From the NCBI RefSeq assembly GCF_003112555.1, contig NZ_BEWB01000010.1, positions 124,001-188,000 of the forward strand: a stretch of 64,000 nucleotides of DNA, given 5' to 3'. This stretch comes from Streptomyces coelicoflavus (GTDB lineage Bacteria > Actinomycetota > Actinomycetes > Streptomycetales > Streptomycetaceae). The notes below the pieces were generated by a model. That model did no database searches. It was not told the origin of the DNA and saw only the letters and a list, made by a program, of their open reading frames with translations. Every line of letters starts with the position of its first letter. Position 1 is the stretch's first letter. This document shows positions 17,415-25,809 of this stretch, piece after piece. The position numbers and the translations under genes were made by a program.

Positions 17415-17443
17415 AGGCCGGCTCCCTTCGTGGGAGCCGGCCT
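17415..17443 (+). terminator. Perfect 12-bp hairpin with UUCG-type loop between metH and the HAD gene
   Basis: Arms 17415-17426 and 17432-17443 are perfectly complementary around TTCGT. It lies about 70 bases after metH and ends 11 bases before the HAD gene's AAGGAGG. It may terminate metH transcripts, or act in the HAD leader if that promoter lies at about 17395 (TACACT). Confidence 0.6.
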
Positions 17444-17468
17444 GATCGTCCCTCAAGGAGGTACGTGG

Positions 17469-18170
17469 ATGACCAGTACGGTCCCCGCGCTCGGAACCCG
17501 TACGGCCGAAGGCTCCGCCCTACAGGCCGTGCTCCTCGACATGGACGGCACCCTGGTGGACACCGAGGGCTTCTGGTGGGACGTCGAGACGGAGGTCTTC
17601 GCCTCCCTCGGCCACACCCTCGACGACTCCTGGCGCCACGTCGTGGTCGGCGGCCCCATGACCCGCAGCGCGGGCTTCCTCATCGAGGCCACCGGCGCCG
17701 ACATCACCCTCGCCGAACTCAGCGTCCTGCTCAACGACGGCTTCGAGCAGCGCATCGGCCGCGACCTGCCGCTGATGCCCGGCGCCGCCCGGCTGCTCAC
17801 GGAGCTGTCCGCACACCAGATCCCCACGGCCCTGGTCTCCGCCTCGCACCGGCGCATCATCGACCGCGTGCTGAAGACGCTGGGCCCCCAGAACTTCGCC
17901 CTCACCGTCGCGGGCGACGAGGTGCCCCGCACCAAGCCCCACCCCGACCCGTACCTGGCCGCAGCGGCCGGACTCGGTGCGGACCCGGCCCGCTGCGCCG
18001 TCGTCGAGGACACCGCGACCGGCGTCGCCGCCGCGGAGGCCGCCGGCTGCCACGTCGTGGCGGTGCCCTCGGTCGCCCCCATCACCCCGGCCGCCCGGCG
18101 TACCGTGGTCGCCTCCCTGGAAGAGGTCGACCTGACATTTCTGCGCGGCCTGATGACCCAAATGCGCTAG
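17469..18170 (+). CDS. HAD-superfamily phosphatase
   Basis: The 233-residue protein has HAD motif I DMDGT in 'VLLDMDGTLVDTEGFWW', motif II Ser in 'ALVSASHRRIIDRVL', motif III Lys in 'DEVPRTKPHPDPYL' and motif IV 'CAVVEDTATGVAAAEAAGC', with an alpha-helical cap between motifs I and II (beta-phosphoglucomutase/phosphatase type). It probably hydrolyses a small phosphorylated metabolite; substrate unknown. The ATG at 17469 is preceded by AAGGAGG at 17455-17461. Confidence 0.9.
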   Translation: MTSTVPALGTRTAEGSALQAVLLDMDGTLVDTEGFWWDVETEVFASLGHTLDDSWRHVVVGGPMTRSAGFLIEATGADITLAELSVLLNDGFEQRIGRDLPLMPGAARLLTELSAHQIPTALVSASHRRIIDRVLKTLGPQNFALTVAGDEVPRTKPHPDPYLAAAAGLGADPARCAVVEDTATGVAAAEAAGCHVVAVPSVAPITPAARRTVVASLEEVDLTFLRGLMTQMR

Positions 18171-18612
18171 CCGTTCACCGAGCGTGCAGCGACGTTAAGG
18201 CGGCAATTCCGGGAAGGGCCGCACGGGCGACCCGACCGGTGTTCCCGGGCTATTTCCACCACCTCGGACAGTCGAATTCCGGCACCGGCGGCCGAAGTCC
18301 AACTGTGATGTTCGCCACGCCGAAAGGGGTCGACAGGTGAGCTCAGGTGTGCCCCGTCCGGCTTGGCGAACGTTGTCGAGGAGACCTTGTGTCCTGATTG
18401 GTGAAACCCTGCACTAATCCTTCCACTGTCGGGTTTTCGGTGTGTCCACACCCGGTTTCACTCCGTGATGAGCACTCAACTCCGGTGGCTGCGAGCCCCC
18501 GTGCGGGCGCGGACTAATCTCGACGCCAGAACATCGGCCACTACCCCCGTGATCCGCCGCGACACCCCTGCATGCCGGATACACGGACCGACAGCTCTGG
18601 AGAAACTCGAGC
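18171..18612. other. Intergenic region upstream of the solute-binding lipoprotein gene
   Basis: This stretch of 442 bases is noticeably less GC-rich than its surroundings. It contains a short palindrome GGTGTG-TC-CACACC at 18439-18452 and TAAT-type hexamers (18416 and 18513) that could be -10 elements. No gene is supported and no promoter can be fixed. Confidence 0.4.
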
Positions 18613-20214
18613 ATGAACCGCAAGACTTTGGTGCTGCCGGCCGTCGTCGGCCTGCTCGCGCCGGTGCTCGCCGCCTGCGGAGGATCGGACAGCGGCAGCG
18701 GCGACGGGGACGCGATCGTCGTCGGCACCACGGACCGGTTCAGCCTGGACGGGATGCCGGCGCCCTTCGACCCGGCGTACGCCTACGACGTCGGCGCCTG
18801 GAACATCATGCGCCAGACCTCGCAGACGCTGATGGTGCTGCCCCGCGGTGACGGCGAACCCGTCCCCGAGGCCGCCAAGCAGTGCGGATTCACCGACACC
18901 GGCAACGAGCGCTACGCCTGCACCCTGCGGGACGGCCTGGAGTTCGCCAACGGCGACCCCGTCACCGCGGAGGACGTGAAGTACTCCTTCGAGCGCGTCC
19001 GGAAGATCGAGGCGGACACCGGGGTGGCCGCGCTGCTGTCCACCGTGGACACCATCGAGACGAAGGGCGACCGCGAGGTCATCTTCCACCTCAACACCGC
19101 CGACGCCACCTTCCCGTTCAAGCTGTCGACGCCGGTCGCCGGCATCGTCAACCCGGCCGACTACGAGAAGGACAAGGTCCGCGACGGCTTCGAGCTGACC
19201 GGCTCGGGCCCGTACACGATGAAGGCCGAGGTCAAGGGCGACGAGATGACCAAGGCCGTGTTCACCAAGAACCCCAATTACAAGGGGAGTCTCAAGGTGA
19301 ACAACGACAAGGTCGAACTCGTCTCCTTCGCCGACGCCGAGGCGATGGGCGACGCCATCGACAAGGGCGACATCGACGTGATGACCCGCGCGATGACGCC
19401 GGAACAGGTCCAGAACCTGTCCAAGGCCACGGACGGCGACGTCGACCTGGTCGAGGTGGCCGGTCTCGAGATCCGCTACCTCGCCTTCAACACGGACGCG
19501 GCGACGGTCAAGGACAAGGCCGTCCGCACGGCGATGGCCCAGCTCATCAACCGCAGCGAACTCGTCTCCGCGGTCTACGGATCCCAGGCCGAACCGCTGT
19601 ACTCGATGGTTCCGGCCGGCATCACCGGCCACTCCAACTCGTTCTTCAACAAGTACGGCGACCCGAGCGTCGCCAAGGCGAAGGCGATGCTGGAGGACGC
19701 GGACATCACCACGCCGGTCAAGCTGACGATGCACTACACGACGGACCACTACGGCGCCGCGACCAAGCCGGAGTTCGAGCAGCTCCAGAAGCAGCTGAAC
19801 GACAGCGGTCTGTTCGACGTCGACATCAAGGGCACGCCCTGGGACAAGTTCCAGAAGGCGGAGCGAAACCGCGAGTACGACGTCTTCGGCATGGGCTGGT
19901 TCCCCGACTTCCCGGACGCGGACAGCTTCATCGCGCCGTTCCTCGACAAGGGCAACACCCTCAACATGCCGTACAGCAACCCGGAGATCATCAACGACCT
20001 GATCCCCGCCTCCCGCGGCGAGGCCGACCGGCTCTCCGCGGTGGACGACCTCACCAAGATCCAGGACATCACCGCCAAGGACGTCCCGCTGATCCCGCTG
20101 TGGCAGGGCAAGCAGTACGTCGCCACCCGCGACGACGTCACCGGCACGGCCTACCTCCTCAACTCCTCCTCCTCGCTCCAGCTCTGGGAGCTGGGCCGGG
20201 GCGTGAGCGGCTGA
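18613..20214 (+). CDS. ABC-type solute-binding lipoprotein (SBP family 5), orphan
   Basis: The 533-residue protein has a lipoprotein signal (MNRKTLVLPAVVGLLAPVLA then AC, lipidated Cys at residue 22) and the peptide/nickel-binding family 5 fold, with 'YACTLRDGLEFANGDPVTAE', 'DVKYSFERVRKI' and 'GSGPYTMKAEVKGDEM' as family landmarks. It would capture oligopeptides or similar solutes at the outer face of the membrane. No permease or ATPase gene is adjacent, so it must share a transporter encoded elsewhere or act as a sensor. A very strong bidirectional hairpin follows. Confidence 0.9.
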   Translation: MNRKTLVLPAVVGLLAPVLAACGGSDSGSGDGDAIVVGTTDRFSLDGMPAPFDPAYAYDVGAWNIMRQTSQTLMVLPRGDGEPVPEAAKQCGFTDTGNERYACTLRDGLEFANGDPVTAEDVKYSFERVRKIEADTGVAALLSTVDTIETKGDREVIFHLNTADATFPFKLSTPVAGIVNPADYEKDKVRDGFELTGSGPYTMKAEVKGDEMTKAVFTKNPNYKGSLKVNNDKVELVSFADAEAMGDAIDKGDIDVMTRAMTPEQVQNLSKATDGDVDLVEVAGLEIRYLAFNTDAATVKDKAVRTAMAQLINRSELVSAVYGSQAEPLYSMVPAGITGHSNSFFNKYGDPSVAKAKAMLEDADITTPVKLTMHYTTDHYGAATKPEFEQLQKQLNDSGLFDVDIKGTPWDKFQKAERNREYDVFGMGWFPDFPDADSFIAPFLDKGNTLNMPYSNPEIINDLIPASRGEADRLSAVDDLTKIQDITAKDVPLIPLWQGKQYVATRDDVTGTAYLLNSSSSLQLWELGRGVSG

Positions 20215-20252
20215 CGCCGACGCCGGACGGCTGACGCCTGCACCGGACAAGC

Positions 20253-20294
20253 CCGAAGGGCGCCCTCTTCTCGTCGGAAGAGGGCGCCCTTCGG
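20253..20294. terminator. Bidirectional terminator, perfect 18-bp stem
   Basis: Arms 20253-20270 and 20277-20294 are perfectly complementary around a 6-base loop, between the convergent lipoprotein and response-regulator genes. Confidence 0.85.
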
Positions 20295-20337
20295 TCGTGC
20301 ACGTGCCCCGCGGACGGCCGCGCGGCCGGGGCACCGG

Positions 20338-21009
20338 CTACTGCGCGCCGGGACGGACCAGACCGCTCTCGTACGCGTACACCGCCGCCTGGACCCGGTC
20401 CCGCAGGCCCAGCTTGGTCAGCACGTGGCCCACATGGGTCTTGACCGTCGTCTCGCTGACGAACAGGTCCGCGGCGATCTCCGCGTTGGACAGCCCGCGC
20501 GCCACCAGCTTCAGCACCTCGACCTCACGGTCCGTCAGCGTGTGCAGGGTGTCCGGCACCGGCTCGTCACCGGACGGCAGATGCGTGGCGTACTTGTCGA
20601 GCAGCCGCCGGGTGATGCTCGGCGCGAGCATCGCCTCACCGCCCGCCACCACACGGATCGCCTGCACCAGCTCGTTGGCCGGGGCGTCCTTGAGCAGGAA
20701 GCCGCTGGCACCCGCCTTCAACGCCTCCACCACGTACTCGTCCAGATCGAAGGTGGTCAGCACCAGCACCTTCGCCGGGCCGTCCCGCTCGGGCCCGGTG
20801 ATCTGCCGGGTCGCCTCCACACCGTCCATCCGCGGCATGCGGATGTCCATCAGCACCACATCGGGCTGCAACGCCCGCACCTGGTCGAGAGCCTGAAGGC
20901 CGTCTCCGGCCTCGCCGACGACCGCGAGATCCTGCTCCGCCTCCAGAATCATCCGGAAGCCCGTGCGCAGCAGCGGCTGGTCGTCGACCAGTAGGACGCG
21001 GATGGCCAC
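20338..21009 (-). CDS. NarL/LuxR-type response regulator, no adjacent kinase
   Basis: The 223-residue protein has a receiver domain (acidic pocket 'LLVDDQPLL', phospho-acceptor D55 in 'VVLMDIRMP', 'VLTTFDLDEY', Lys in 'GFLLKDAP') and a LuxR helix-turn-helix ('LTDREVEVLKLVARGLSNAE' then 'IAADLFVSETTVKTHV'). Its cognate histidine kinase is not next to it, so it is an orphan regulator here. The GTG at 21009 has GAAGGAG upstream. It is separated by 26 bases from the co-directional nuclease gene. Confidence 0.93.
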   Translation of the reverse strand: MAIRVLLVDDQPLLRTGFRMILEAEQDLAVVGEAGDGLQALDQVRALQPDVVLMDIRMPRMDGVEATRQITGPERDGPAKVLVLTTFDLDEYVVEALKAGASGFLLKDAPANELVQAIRVVAGGEAMLAPSITRRLLDKYATHLPSGDEPVPDTLHTLTDREVEVLKLVARGLSNAEIAADLFVSETTVKTHVGHVLTKLGLRDRVQAAVYAYESGLVRPGAQ

Positions 21010-21035
21010 GTAAGTCTCCTTCGATGGGACAGGCC

Positions 21036-22034
21036 CTAGTCCAGCCCCATTCTGCCCTGACCGGTGCCGCCGGAGTCGGCCGCCCTCAGCGGCAGCGGAT
21101 ACGGCGGGGGAGTGCCGCCGAACTCCGGACAGTGCGCCTGGTGATCGCACCAGCCGCACAGCTTCGTGGGCCTCGGCCGCCAGTCGCCCGTCTCGGTCGC
21201 CAGCCGGATCGCCTCCCACAGCGCCAGCAGCTTGCGCTCGACCCGCTCCAGGTCGGCCGGGACCGGGTCGTACGTGAGCACGTCACCGCTGCCGAGATAG
21301 ACCAGCTGCAGGCGGCGCGGGACGACCTTCTTCAGCCGCCACACCACCAGCGCGTAGAACTTCATCTGGAACAGCGCACCCTCCGCGTACTGCGGCCGGG
21401 GCGCCTTGCCCGTCTTGTAGTCGACGATCCGGACCTCGCCGGTGGGTGCCACGTCGACCCGGTCGATGATGCCGCGCAGCCGCAGCCCGGAATCCAGCTC
21501 GGCCTCGACGAACAGCTCCCGCTCGGCGGGCTCCAGCCGGCTCGGATCCTCCAGGCTGAACCAGCGCTCGACGAGCCGCTCCGCCTCCGAGAGCCACTGC
21601 GCCAGCCGCTCACCCTCCGGGTCGTCCGCGAACAGCTCACCGACCTCCGGCCGGCTCTCCCGCAGCCGGTCCCACTGTCCCGGGACCAGCGCCTTGGCCC
21701 GCGGCACCGTGCGCTCGGCCGCCGGGGCGTCGAAGAGCCGCTCCAGCACCGCGTGCACCAGGGTGCCCCGGGTCGCCGCCTCACTTGGCTTCTCCGGCAG
21801 CCGGTCGATGACCCGGAACCGGTACAGCAGCGGGCACTGCATGAAGTCACCGGCCCGCGAGGGCGAGAGCGAGGCGGGCGGTATCGCCACGGACGCGGGC
21901 ACGACCGCCGCGGCCGACGCGTCCACCGCCACGACCGTCGGTTCCACCGCCACGCCCGCCTGATCCGCCACTGCCGCCGCCGGTCGGGCGGATCCGCCGG
22001 CGTCCTCCGCGACATCCTCGGTACTCGTCTCCAT
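21036..22034 (-). CDS. RecB-family PD-(D/E)XK nuclease with predicted Fe-S cluster
   Basis: The 332-residue protein carries the Cas4/AddB/RecB-type nuclease core: 'SPSRAGDFMQCPLLYRFRVI', His in 'GTLVHAVLERLF', Asp in 'LRGIIDRVDV', D-x-K in 'VRIVDYKTGKAP' and Gln/Tyr in 'LFQMKFYALVVW'. One Cys near the N-terminus (QCPLL) and three C-terminal Cys (LCGWC and HCPEF) form the layout of a [4Fe-4S] nuclease. It probably acts in DNA end processing. The ATG at 22034 lies 8 bases after a -10 hexamer of a PafBC/RecA-NDp-type promoter, supporting a damage-inducible role. The N-terminal 65 residues are low-complexity. Confidence 0.88.
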   Translation of the reverse strand: METSTEDVAEDAGGSARPAAAVADQAGVAVEPTVVAVDASAAAVVPASVAIPPASLSPSRAGDFMQCPLLYRFRVIDRLPEKPSEAATRGTLVHAVLERLFDAPAAERTVPRAKALVPGQWDRLRESRPEVGELFADDPEGERLAQWLSEAERLVERWFSLEDPSRLEPAERELFVEAELDSGLRLRGIIDRVDVAPTGEVRIVDYKTGKAPRPQYAEGALFQMKFYALVVWRLKKVVPRRLQLVYLGSGDVLTYDPVPADLERVERKLLALWEAIRLATETGDWRPRPTKLCGWCDHQAHCPEFGGTPPPYPLPLRAADSGGTGQGRMGLD

Positions 22035-22042
22035 GACCCCAG

Positions 22043-22065
22043 ACCTTACGGCCGGCCACTGACAG
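22043..22065 (-). promoter_or_regulatory. PafBC/RecA-NDp-type promoter of the RecB-family nuclease
   Basis: On the minus strand CTGTCAGTG, eight bases, then TAAGGT. The actinobacterial damage promoter consensus is TTGTCRGTG-N8-TAnnnT; only the first T differs. It ends 8 bases before the ATG. Confidence 0.7.
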
Positions 22066-22207
22066 CGGCCCAGCCCGCAGGCTGTGACCCCTGTGACGGA
22101 AGGCAAGCACAGGGGTGCCGGGGCTGAACGGGCCGGGACGGACGCATACCATCGACACGAGACCCTCCCGTCCGGCAGGCGGGAGACGCTTCGAACGAGG
22201 GGACATC

Positions 22208-23959
22208 GTGGACGTGAGCGGCGGGAGCGGGCAGCCGCGGTCCGGCAACGACGAGTCGGCCGAGCCCCGGGCACACCCCACGGCCCCGGCCCCCGGCCCC
22301 GACGACACCGCACAGCCGGAGCCCACCGGCCCCACAGCCGCGGACCCCGGCCCGCCGGGCCACGAGGCGCCGGCGCCGGCAGCCGGGACGCCGCACACCG
22401 ACACGCCGGACCCCGGTCCGCCGGCGCCCACGCGACCGGGGGAGAGCCCCGCCGAAGCCCCCACCCCGCACGACCGGCCCGACCGGACCACCCAGGACGC
22501 CGCACCCCGGAACCCGGGCCCGGACGCCGCACGCGCCACGGCGGGGGAACCGCCGGAGCAGCCGGCCTCCGGAGACGACGCGACCCCGCCTCCTCCGGCG
22601 GATCCGCCCGCCGGCGGTGAGGCCGGCACCGGCGCCCCCTCGCCACGGCCCTCCGACCACGACCGCCCCGCCGAGCCCCCGACCGAGCCCTCCGAGCCGC
22701 GCGCCGACCACCGGCACGCCGCCCACGGCACCGGCACCGGCACCCCACGCCACCGCACCGAAGCCCACACCCACGGCGCGGGCGGGCCGGGACGGCCACC
22801 GCAGCGCCGGCCCGAACCGGGCGGCGGACTGCTCATGGGCCGCCCCTTCGGCGTGCCCGTGTACGTCGCCCCCAGCTGGTTCCTCGTCGCCGCCCTGATC
22901 ACCTGGGTCTTCGGCGGCCAGCTCGACCGCGTCCTGCCCGAGCTCGGCGCCGCCCGCTACCTCGTCTCCCTCTTCTTCGCCGTCGCCTTCTACGCCTCCG
23001 TCCTCGTCCACGAACTCGCCCACACCGTCGCCGCCCTCCGCTTCAAGCTCCCCGTCCGCCGCATCCAGCTCCAGTTCTTCGGCGGCGTCTCCGAGATCGA
23101 GAAGGAGGCCGAGACCCCCGGCCGCGAATTCGTGCTGGCCTTCGTCGGCCCCCTGCTCTCCCTCGTCCTGTCCGGCGTCTTCTACGCCGCCCTGCTCCCC
23201 GTCGAACCCGACAGCGTCGTCGGCGTCCTCCTGGCGGGCCTGATGGTCTCCAACCTCATCGTGGCCGTCTTCAACCTGCTGCCCGGCCTCCCCCTCGACG
23301 GCGGCCGCATGCTCCGCGCCGTCGTCTGGAAGATCACCGGCAAGCCCATGAGCGGCACCGTCGCCGCCGCCTGGGTCGGCCGCGCGCTCGCCATCGCCGT
23401 ACTGATCGGCCTGCCGCTGCTCACCCAGTCCCTCGGCAGCGCCTCCGCCGACGACGTCGGCATGGACACCGTCATGGACGCCCTGCTCGCCGCCATCCTC
23501 GCCGCGATCATCTGGACCGGCGCCGGAAACAGCCTCCGCATGGCCCGCCTGCGCGAACACCTCCCCGAACTGCGCGCCCGCGCCCTCACCCGGCGCGCCG
23601 TCCCCGTCGAGGCCGACACCCCCCTCTCCGAGGCCCTGCGCCGCGCCAACGCCTCCGGCGCCCGTGCCCTCGTCGTCGTCGACGCCGACGGCACCCCCGC
23701 CTCACTGGTCCGCGAGGCCGCCATCGTCGGCGTACCCGAGCACCGCCGCCCCTGGGTAGCGGTCAGCACCCTCGCCCAGGACCTCACCGACGGCATGCGC
23801 GTCTCCGCCGAACTGTCCGGCGAGGAACTCCTCGACGCCCTGCGCGCCAACCCCGCCACCGAGTACCTCGTCGTCGAGGAGACCGGCGAGATCTACGGCG
23901 TCCTGTCCGCCGCCGACGTCGAGCGCGCCTTCGTCAAGGCCATGGCCCGCCCCTCCTGA
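22208..23959 (+). CDS. Site-2-protease-like M50 metalloprotease with CBS domain and long disordered N-terminus
   Basis: The 583-residue protein starts with about 209 Pro/Ala/Gly/acidic-rich residues of obvious low complexity, then a membrane core from 'LLMGRPFGVPVYVAPSWFLV'. Zinc ligands are HELAH in 'VLVHELAHTVAAL' (about residue 268) and Asp in 'NLLPGLPLDGGRMLRA'. Several membrane helices follow, then a C-terminal regulatory CBS pair ('EYLVVEETGEIYGVLSAADV'). Family members cleave transmembrane substrates such as anti-sigma factors; the target is unknown. The GTG at 22208 follows GAGGGG. The downstream trmI has its own promoter-like hexamer. Confidence 0.88.
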   Translation: MDVSGGSGQPRSGNDESAEPRAHPTAPAPGPDDTAQPEPTGPTAADPGPPGHEAPAPAAGTPHTDTPDPGPPAPTRPGESPAEAPTPHDRPDRTTQDAAPRNPGPDAARATAGEPPEQPASGDDATPPPPADPPAGGEAGTGAPSPRPSDHDRPAEPPTEPSEPRADHRHAAHGTGTGTPRHRTEAHTHGAGGPGRPPQRRPEPGGGLLMGRPFGVPVYVAPSWFLVAALITWVFGGQLDRVLPELGAARYLVSLFFAVAFYASVLVHELAHTVAALRFKLPVRRIQLQFFGGVSEIEKEAETPGREFVLAFVGPLLSLVLSGVFYAALLPVEPDSVVGVLLAGLMVSNLIVAVFNLLPGLPLDGGRMLRAVVWKITGKPMSGTVAAAWVGRALAIAVLIGLPLLTQSLGSASADDVGMDTVMDALLAAILAAIIWTGAGNSLRMARLREHLPELRARALTRRAVPVEADTPLSEALRRANASGARALVVVDADGTPASLVREAAIVGVPEHRRPWVAVSTLAQDLTDGMRVSAELSGEELLDALRANPATEYLVVEETGEIYGVLSAADVERAFVKAMARPS

Positions 23960-24005
23960 GGACCGCTCTCCCAAAGCGGTGGTCGGCGGTCCCCGCCAGG
24001 ACCGG

Positions 24006-24017
24006 TACGCTGGTCAC
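24006..24017 (+). promoter_or_regulatory. -10 hexamer of a putative leaderless trmI promoter
   Basis: TACGCT followed by six bases and the ATG at 24018, without a ribosome binding site. Confidence 0.5.
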
Positions 24018-24920
24018 ATGTCCGAACCGACCGGTGCCGCCCGCAGGCGCGGGCCCTTCAAGGTCGGGGACCAGGTTCAGCTGACCGACCCCAAGGGCCG
24101 CCACTACACGTTCACGCTCGAGGCCGGGAAGAACTTCCACACCCACAAGGGTTCCTTCCCCCACGACGAACTGATCGGTGCTCCCGAGGGCAGCGTCGTC
24201 CGCACCACCGGGAACGTCGCCTACCTCGCGCTGCGCCCCCTGCTCCCCGACTACGTCCTTTCCATGCCCCGCGGGGCAGCCGTCGTCTACCCGAAGGACG
24301 CGGGGCAGATCCTCGCCTTCGCCGACATCTTCCCCGGCGCACGCGTCGTCGAGGCCGGAGTCGGCTCCGGCTCCCTCAGCAGCTTCCTGCTGCGCGCCAT
24401 CGGCGACCAGGGCATGCTGCACTCCTACGAGCGCCGCGAGGACTTCGCCGAGATCGCCCAGCAGAACGTGCAGCGCTACTTCGGCGGCCCGCACCCCGCC
24501 TGGCAGCTCACTGTGGGCGACCTCCAGGACAACCTGTCCGACACGGACGTCGACCGCGTCATCCTCGACATGCTCGCCCCCTGGGAGTGCCTGGACGTCG
24601 TCAAGAAGGCACTCGTGCCCGGCGGCATCCTGTGCTGCTACGTCGCCACCACCACCCAGCTCGCCCGGACCGTCGAGTCCATCCGCGAGATCGGCTGCTT
24701 CAACGAGCCGACCTCCTGGGAGACCATGATCCGCAACTGGCACGTCGAGGGCCTCGCCGTCCGCCCCGACCACCGCATGATCGGCCACACCGGCTTCCTC
24801 CTCACCGCCCGCCGCCTCGCCGACGGCGTCGAGCCCCCCATGCGCCGCCGCCGCCCCGCCAAGGGCGCCTACGGCGAGGACTACGACGGCCCCAACGCCG
24901 GCGGAGGCTCCGGCCGCTGA
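24018..24920 (+). CDS. trmI: tRNA (adenine-58-N1)-methyltransferase
   Basis: The 300-residue protein matches TrmI: an N-terminal domain ('RRRGPFKVGDQVQLTDPKG'), a linker 'HTHKGSFPHDELIG', the SAM-binding motif I in 'VVEAGVGSGSLSSFLLRA', 'LHSYERREDFAEIAQQNV' and the catalytic-region 'DRVILDMLAPWE'. It methylates A58 (and in some species A57) of the tRNA T-loop as a tetramer. The basic C-tail (MRRRRPAKGAYGEDYDG) is typical of actinobacterial members. It keeps a conserved position upstream of the ARC/Mpa gene, as in mycobacteria. Confidence 0.95.
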   Translation: MSEPTGAARRRGPFKVGDQVQLTDPKGRHYTFTLEAGKNFHTHKGSFPHDELIGAPEGSVVRTTGNVAYLALRPLLPDYVLSMPRGAAVVYPKDAGQILAFADIFPGARVVEAGVGSGSLSSFLLRAIGDQGMLHSYERREDFAEIAQQNVQRYFGGPHPAWQLTVGDLQDNLSDTDVDRVILDMLAPWECLDVVKKALVPGGILCCYVATTTQLARTVESIREIGCFNEPTSWETMIRNWHVEGLAVRPDHRMIGHTGFLLTARRLADGVEPPMRRRRPAKGAYGEDYDGPNAGGGSGR

Positions 24921-24948
24921 AGCGGCCCCGCACCGCACCCAACGCACC

Positions 24949-24997
24949 GACGCCGTGGTGGAGTTCCGGAAACGTCCCGGAACTCCACCACGGCGTC
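24949..24997 (+). terminator. trmI terminator, perfect 21-bp stem
   Basis: Arms 24949-24969 and 24977-24997 are perfectly complementary with a 7-base loop, 28 bases past the trmI stop. Confidence 0.85.
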
Positions 24998-25144
24998 GTC
25001 GTGTTGACCGGCCCCCACGAGCACGAGAGAAGCGGCACCGCGGGAAATCCGTACCAGTACCCACCCCGCCGTTCCCCCGCACTGTGACGTGTGGCACGAT
25101 GCAGGCCACCCCCACCGGCACAGCCCTCACAGGAGACACTCCTC

Positions 25145-25735
25145 GTGCAGCACCCCGCCGTTCCGGAGCTCTCGCACACGCACACCCGGCCGATCCACTG
25201 GGTCGCCACCGCCACGGCCGTCGCCGGCGTGGTCGCCCTGTCCTCGGTCCTCCAGCCCGACGCCGCCACAGCGGCCCAGACCGCCGGCCCCGCAGCCGCC
25301 GCCGGGCCGAAAAGCGCGCCGGCCCACATCGCACCGCCCGACCCCGCCGCCGTGGCCTTCCCCCTGGAATGCGGCCCCGTCGAAGCCGTCGTGCAGAAGA
25401 AGGCCTCCGGCGACCTCGACGGCGACGGCCGGCCCGAGACCGTGGCCGTCGTGCACTGCGACGCCCCCATGGGCACCCCGCCCGACGGCGTCTACGTCAT
25501 CACGCGGAACCACGACGGCGGCAAGCCCCGCGTCGTCGCCACCCTCGTCGACCCCAAGGACCGCCGCACGGCCACCGAACTCTCGGTGCGCGACGGCGTC
25601 GTCCGCGCCACGCTCCTCGGCTACTCCACGCCCGACGTGCCCAGTTGCTGCCCCGACGTCACCGACGACGTGAAGTGGCAGTGGAAGAACGGCACGTTCG
25701 TCAGCGACACGCCCTCACAGGCACGCACCGTCTGA
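25145..25735 (+). CDS. Secreted protein with DxDGDG calcium-type repeat, unknown function
   Basis: The 196-residue protein has a membrane-targeting helix ('HWVATATAVAGVVALSSVL') ending in an Ala-rich cleavage-like site (ATAAQ), so it is probably exported. The mature part contains 'ASGDLDGDGRPETVAVVHCD', an FG-GAP/EF-hand-like DxDGDG loop, and four cysteines (LECGP, VHCD, SCCPD) that could form disulfides. No enzyme family is recognised. The GTG at 25145 has AGGAGA at good spacing. It is convergent with the ferredoxin gene. Confidence 0.7.
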   Translation: MQHPAVPELSHTHTRPIHWVATATAVAGVVALSSVLQPDAATAAQTAGPAAAAGPKSAPAHIAPPDPAAVAFPLECGPVEAVVQKKASGDLDGDGRPETVAVVHCDAPMGTPPDGVYVITRNHDGGKPRVVATLVDPKDRRTATELSVRDGVVRATLLGYSTPDVPSCCPDVTDDVKWQWKNGTFVSDTPSQARTV

Positions 25736-25809
25736 CCGGTACTCCCGGGGCAGGCGGTGTGACACACCAGACAGCAGTCACCGAGCGTACGCGCAACGTC
25801 ACGATTTGG

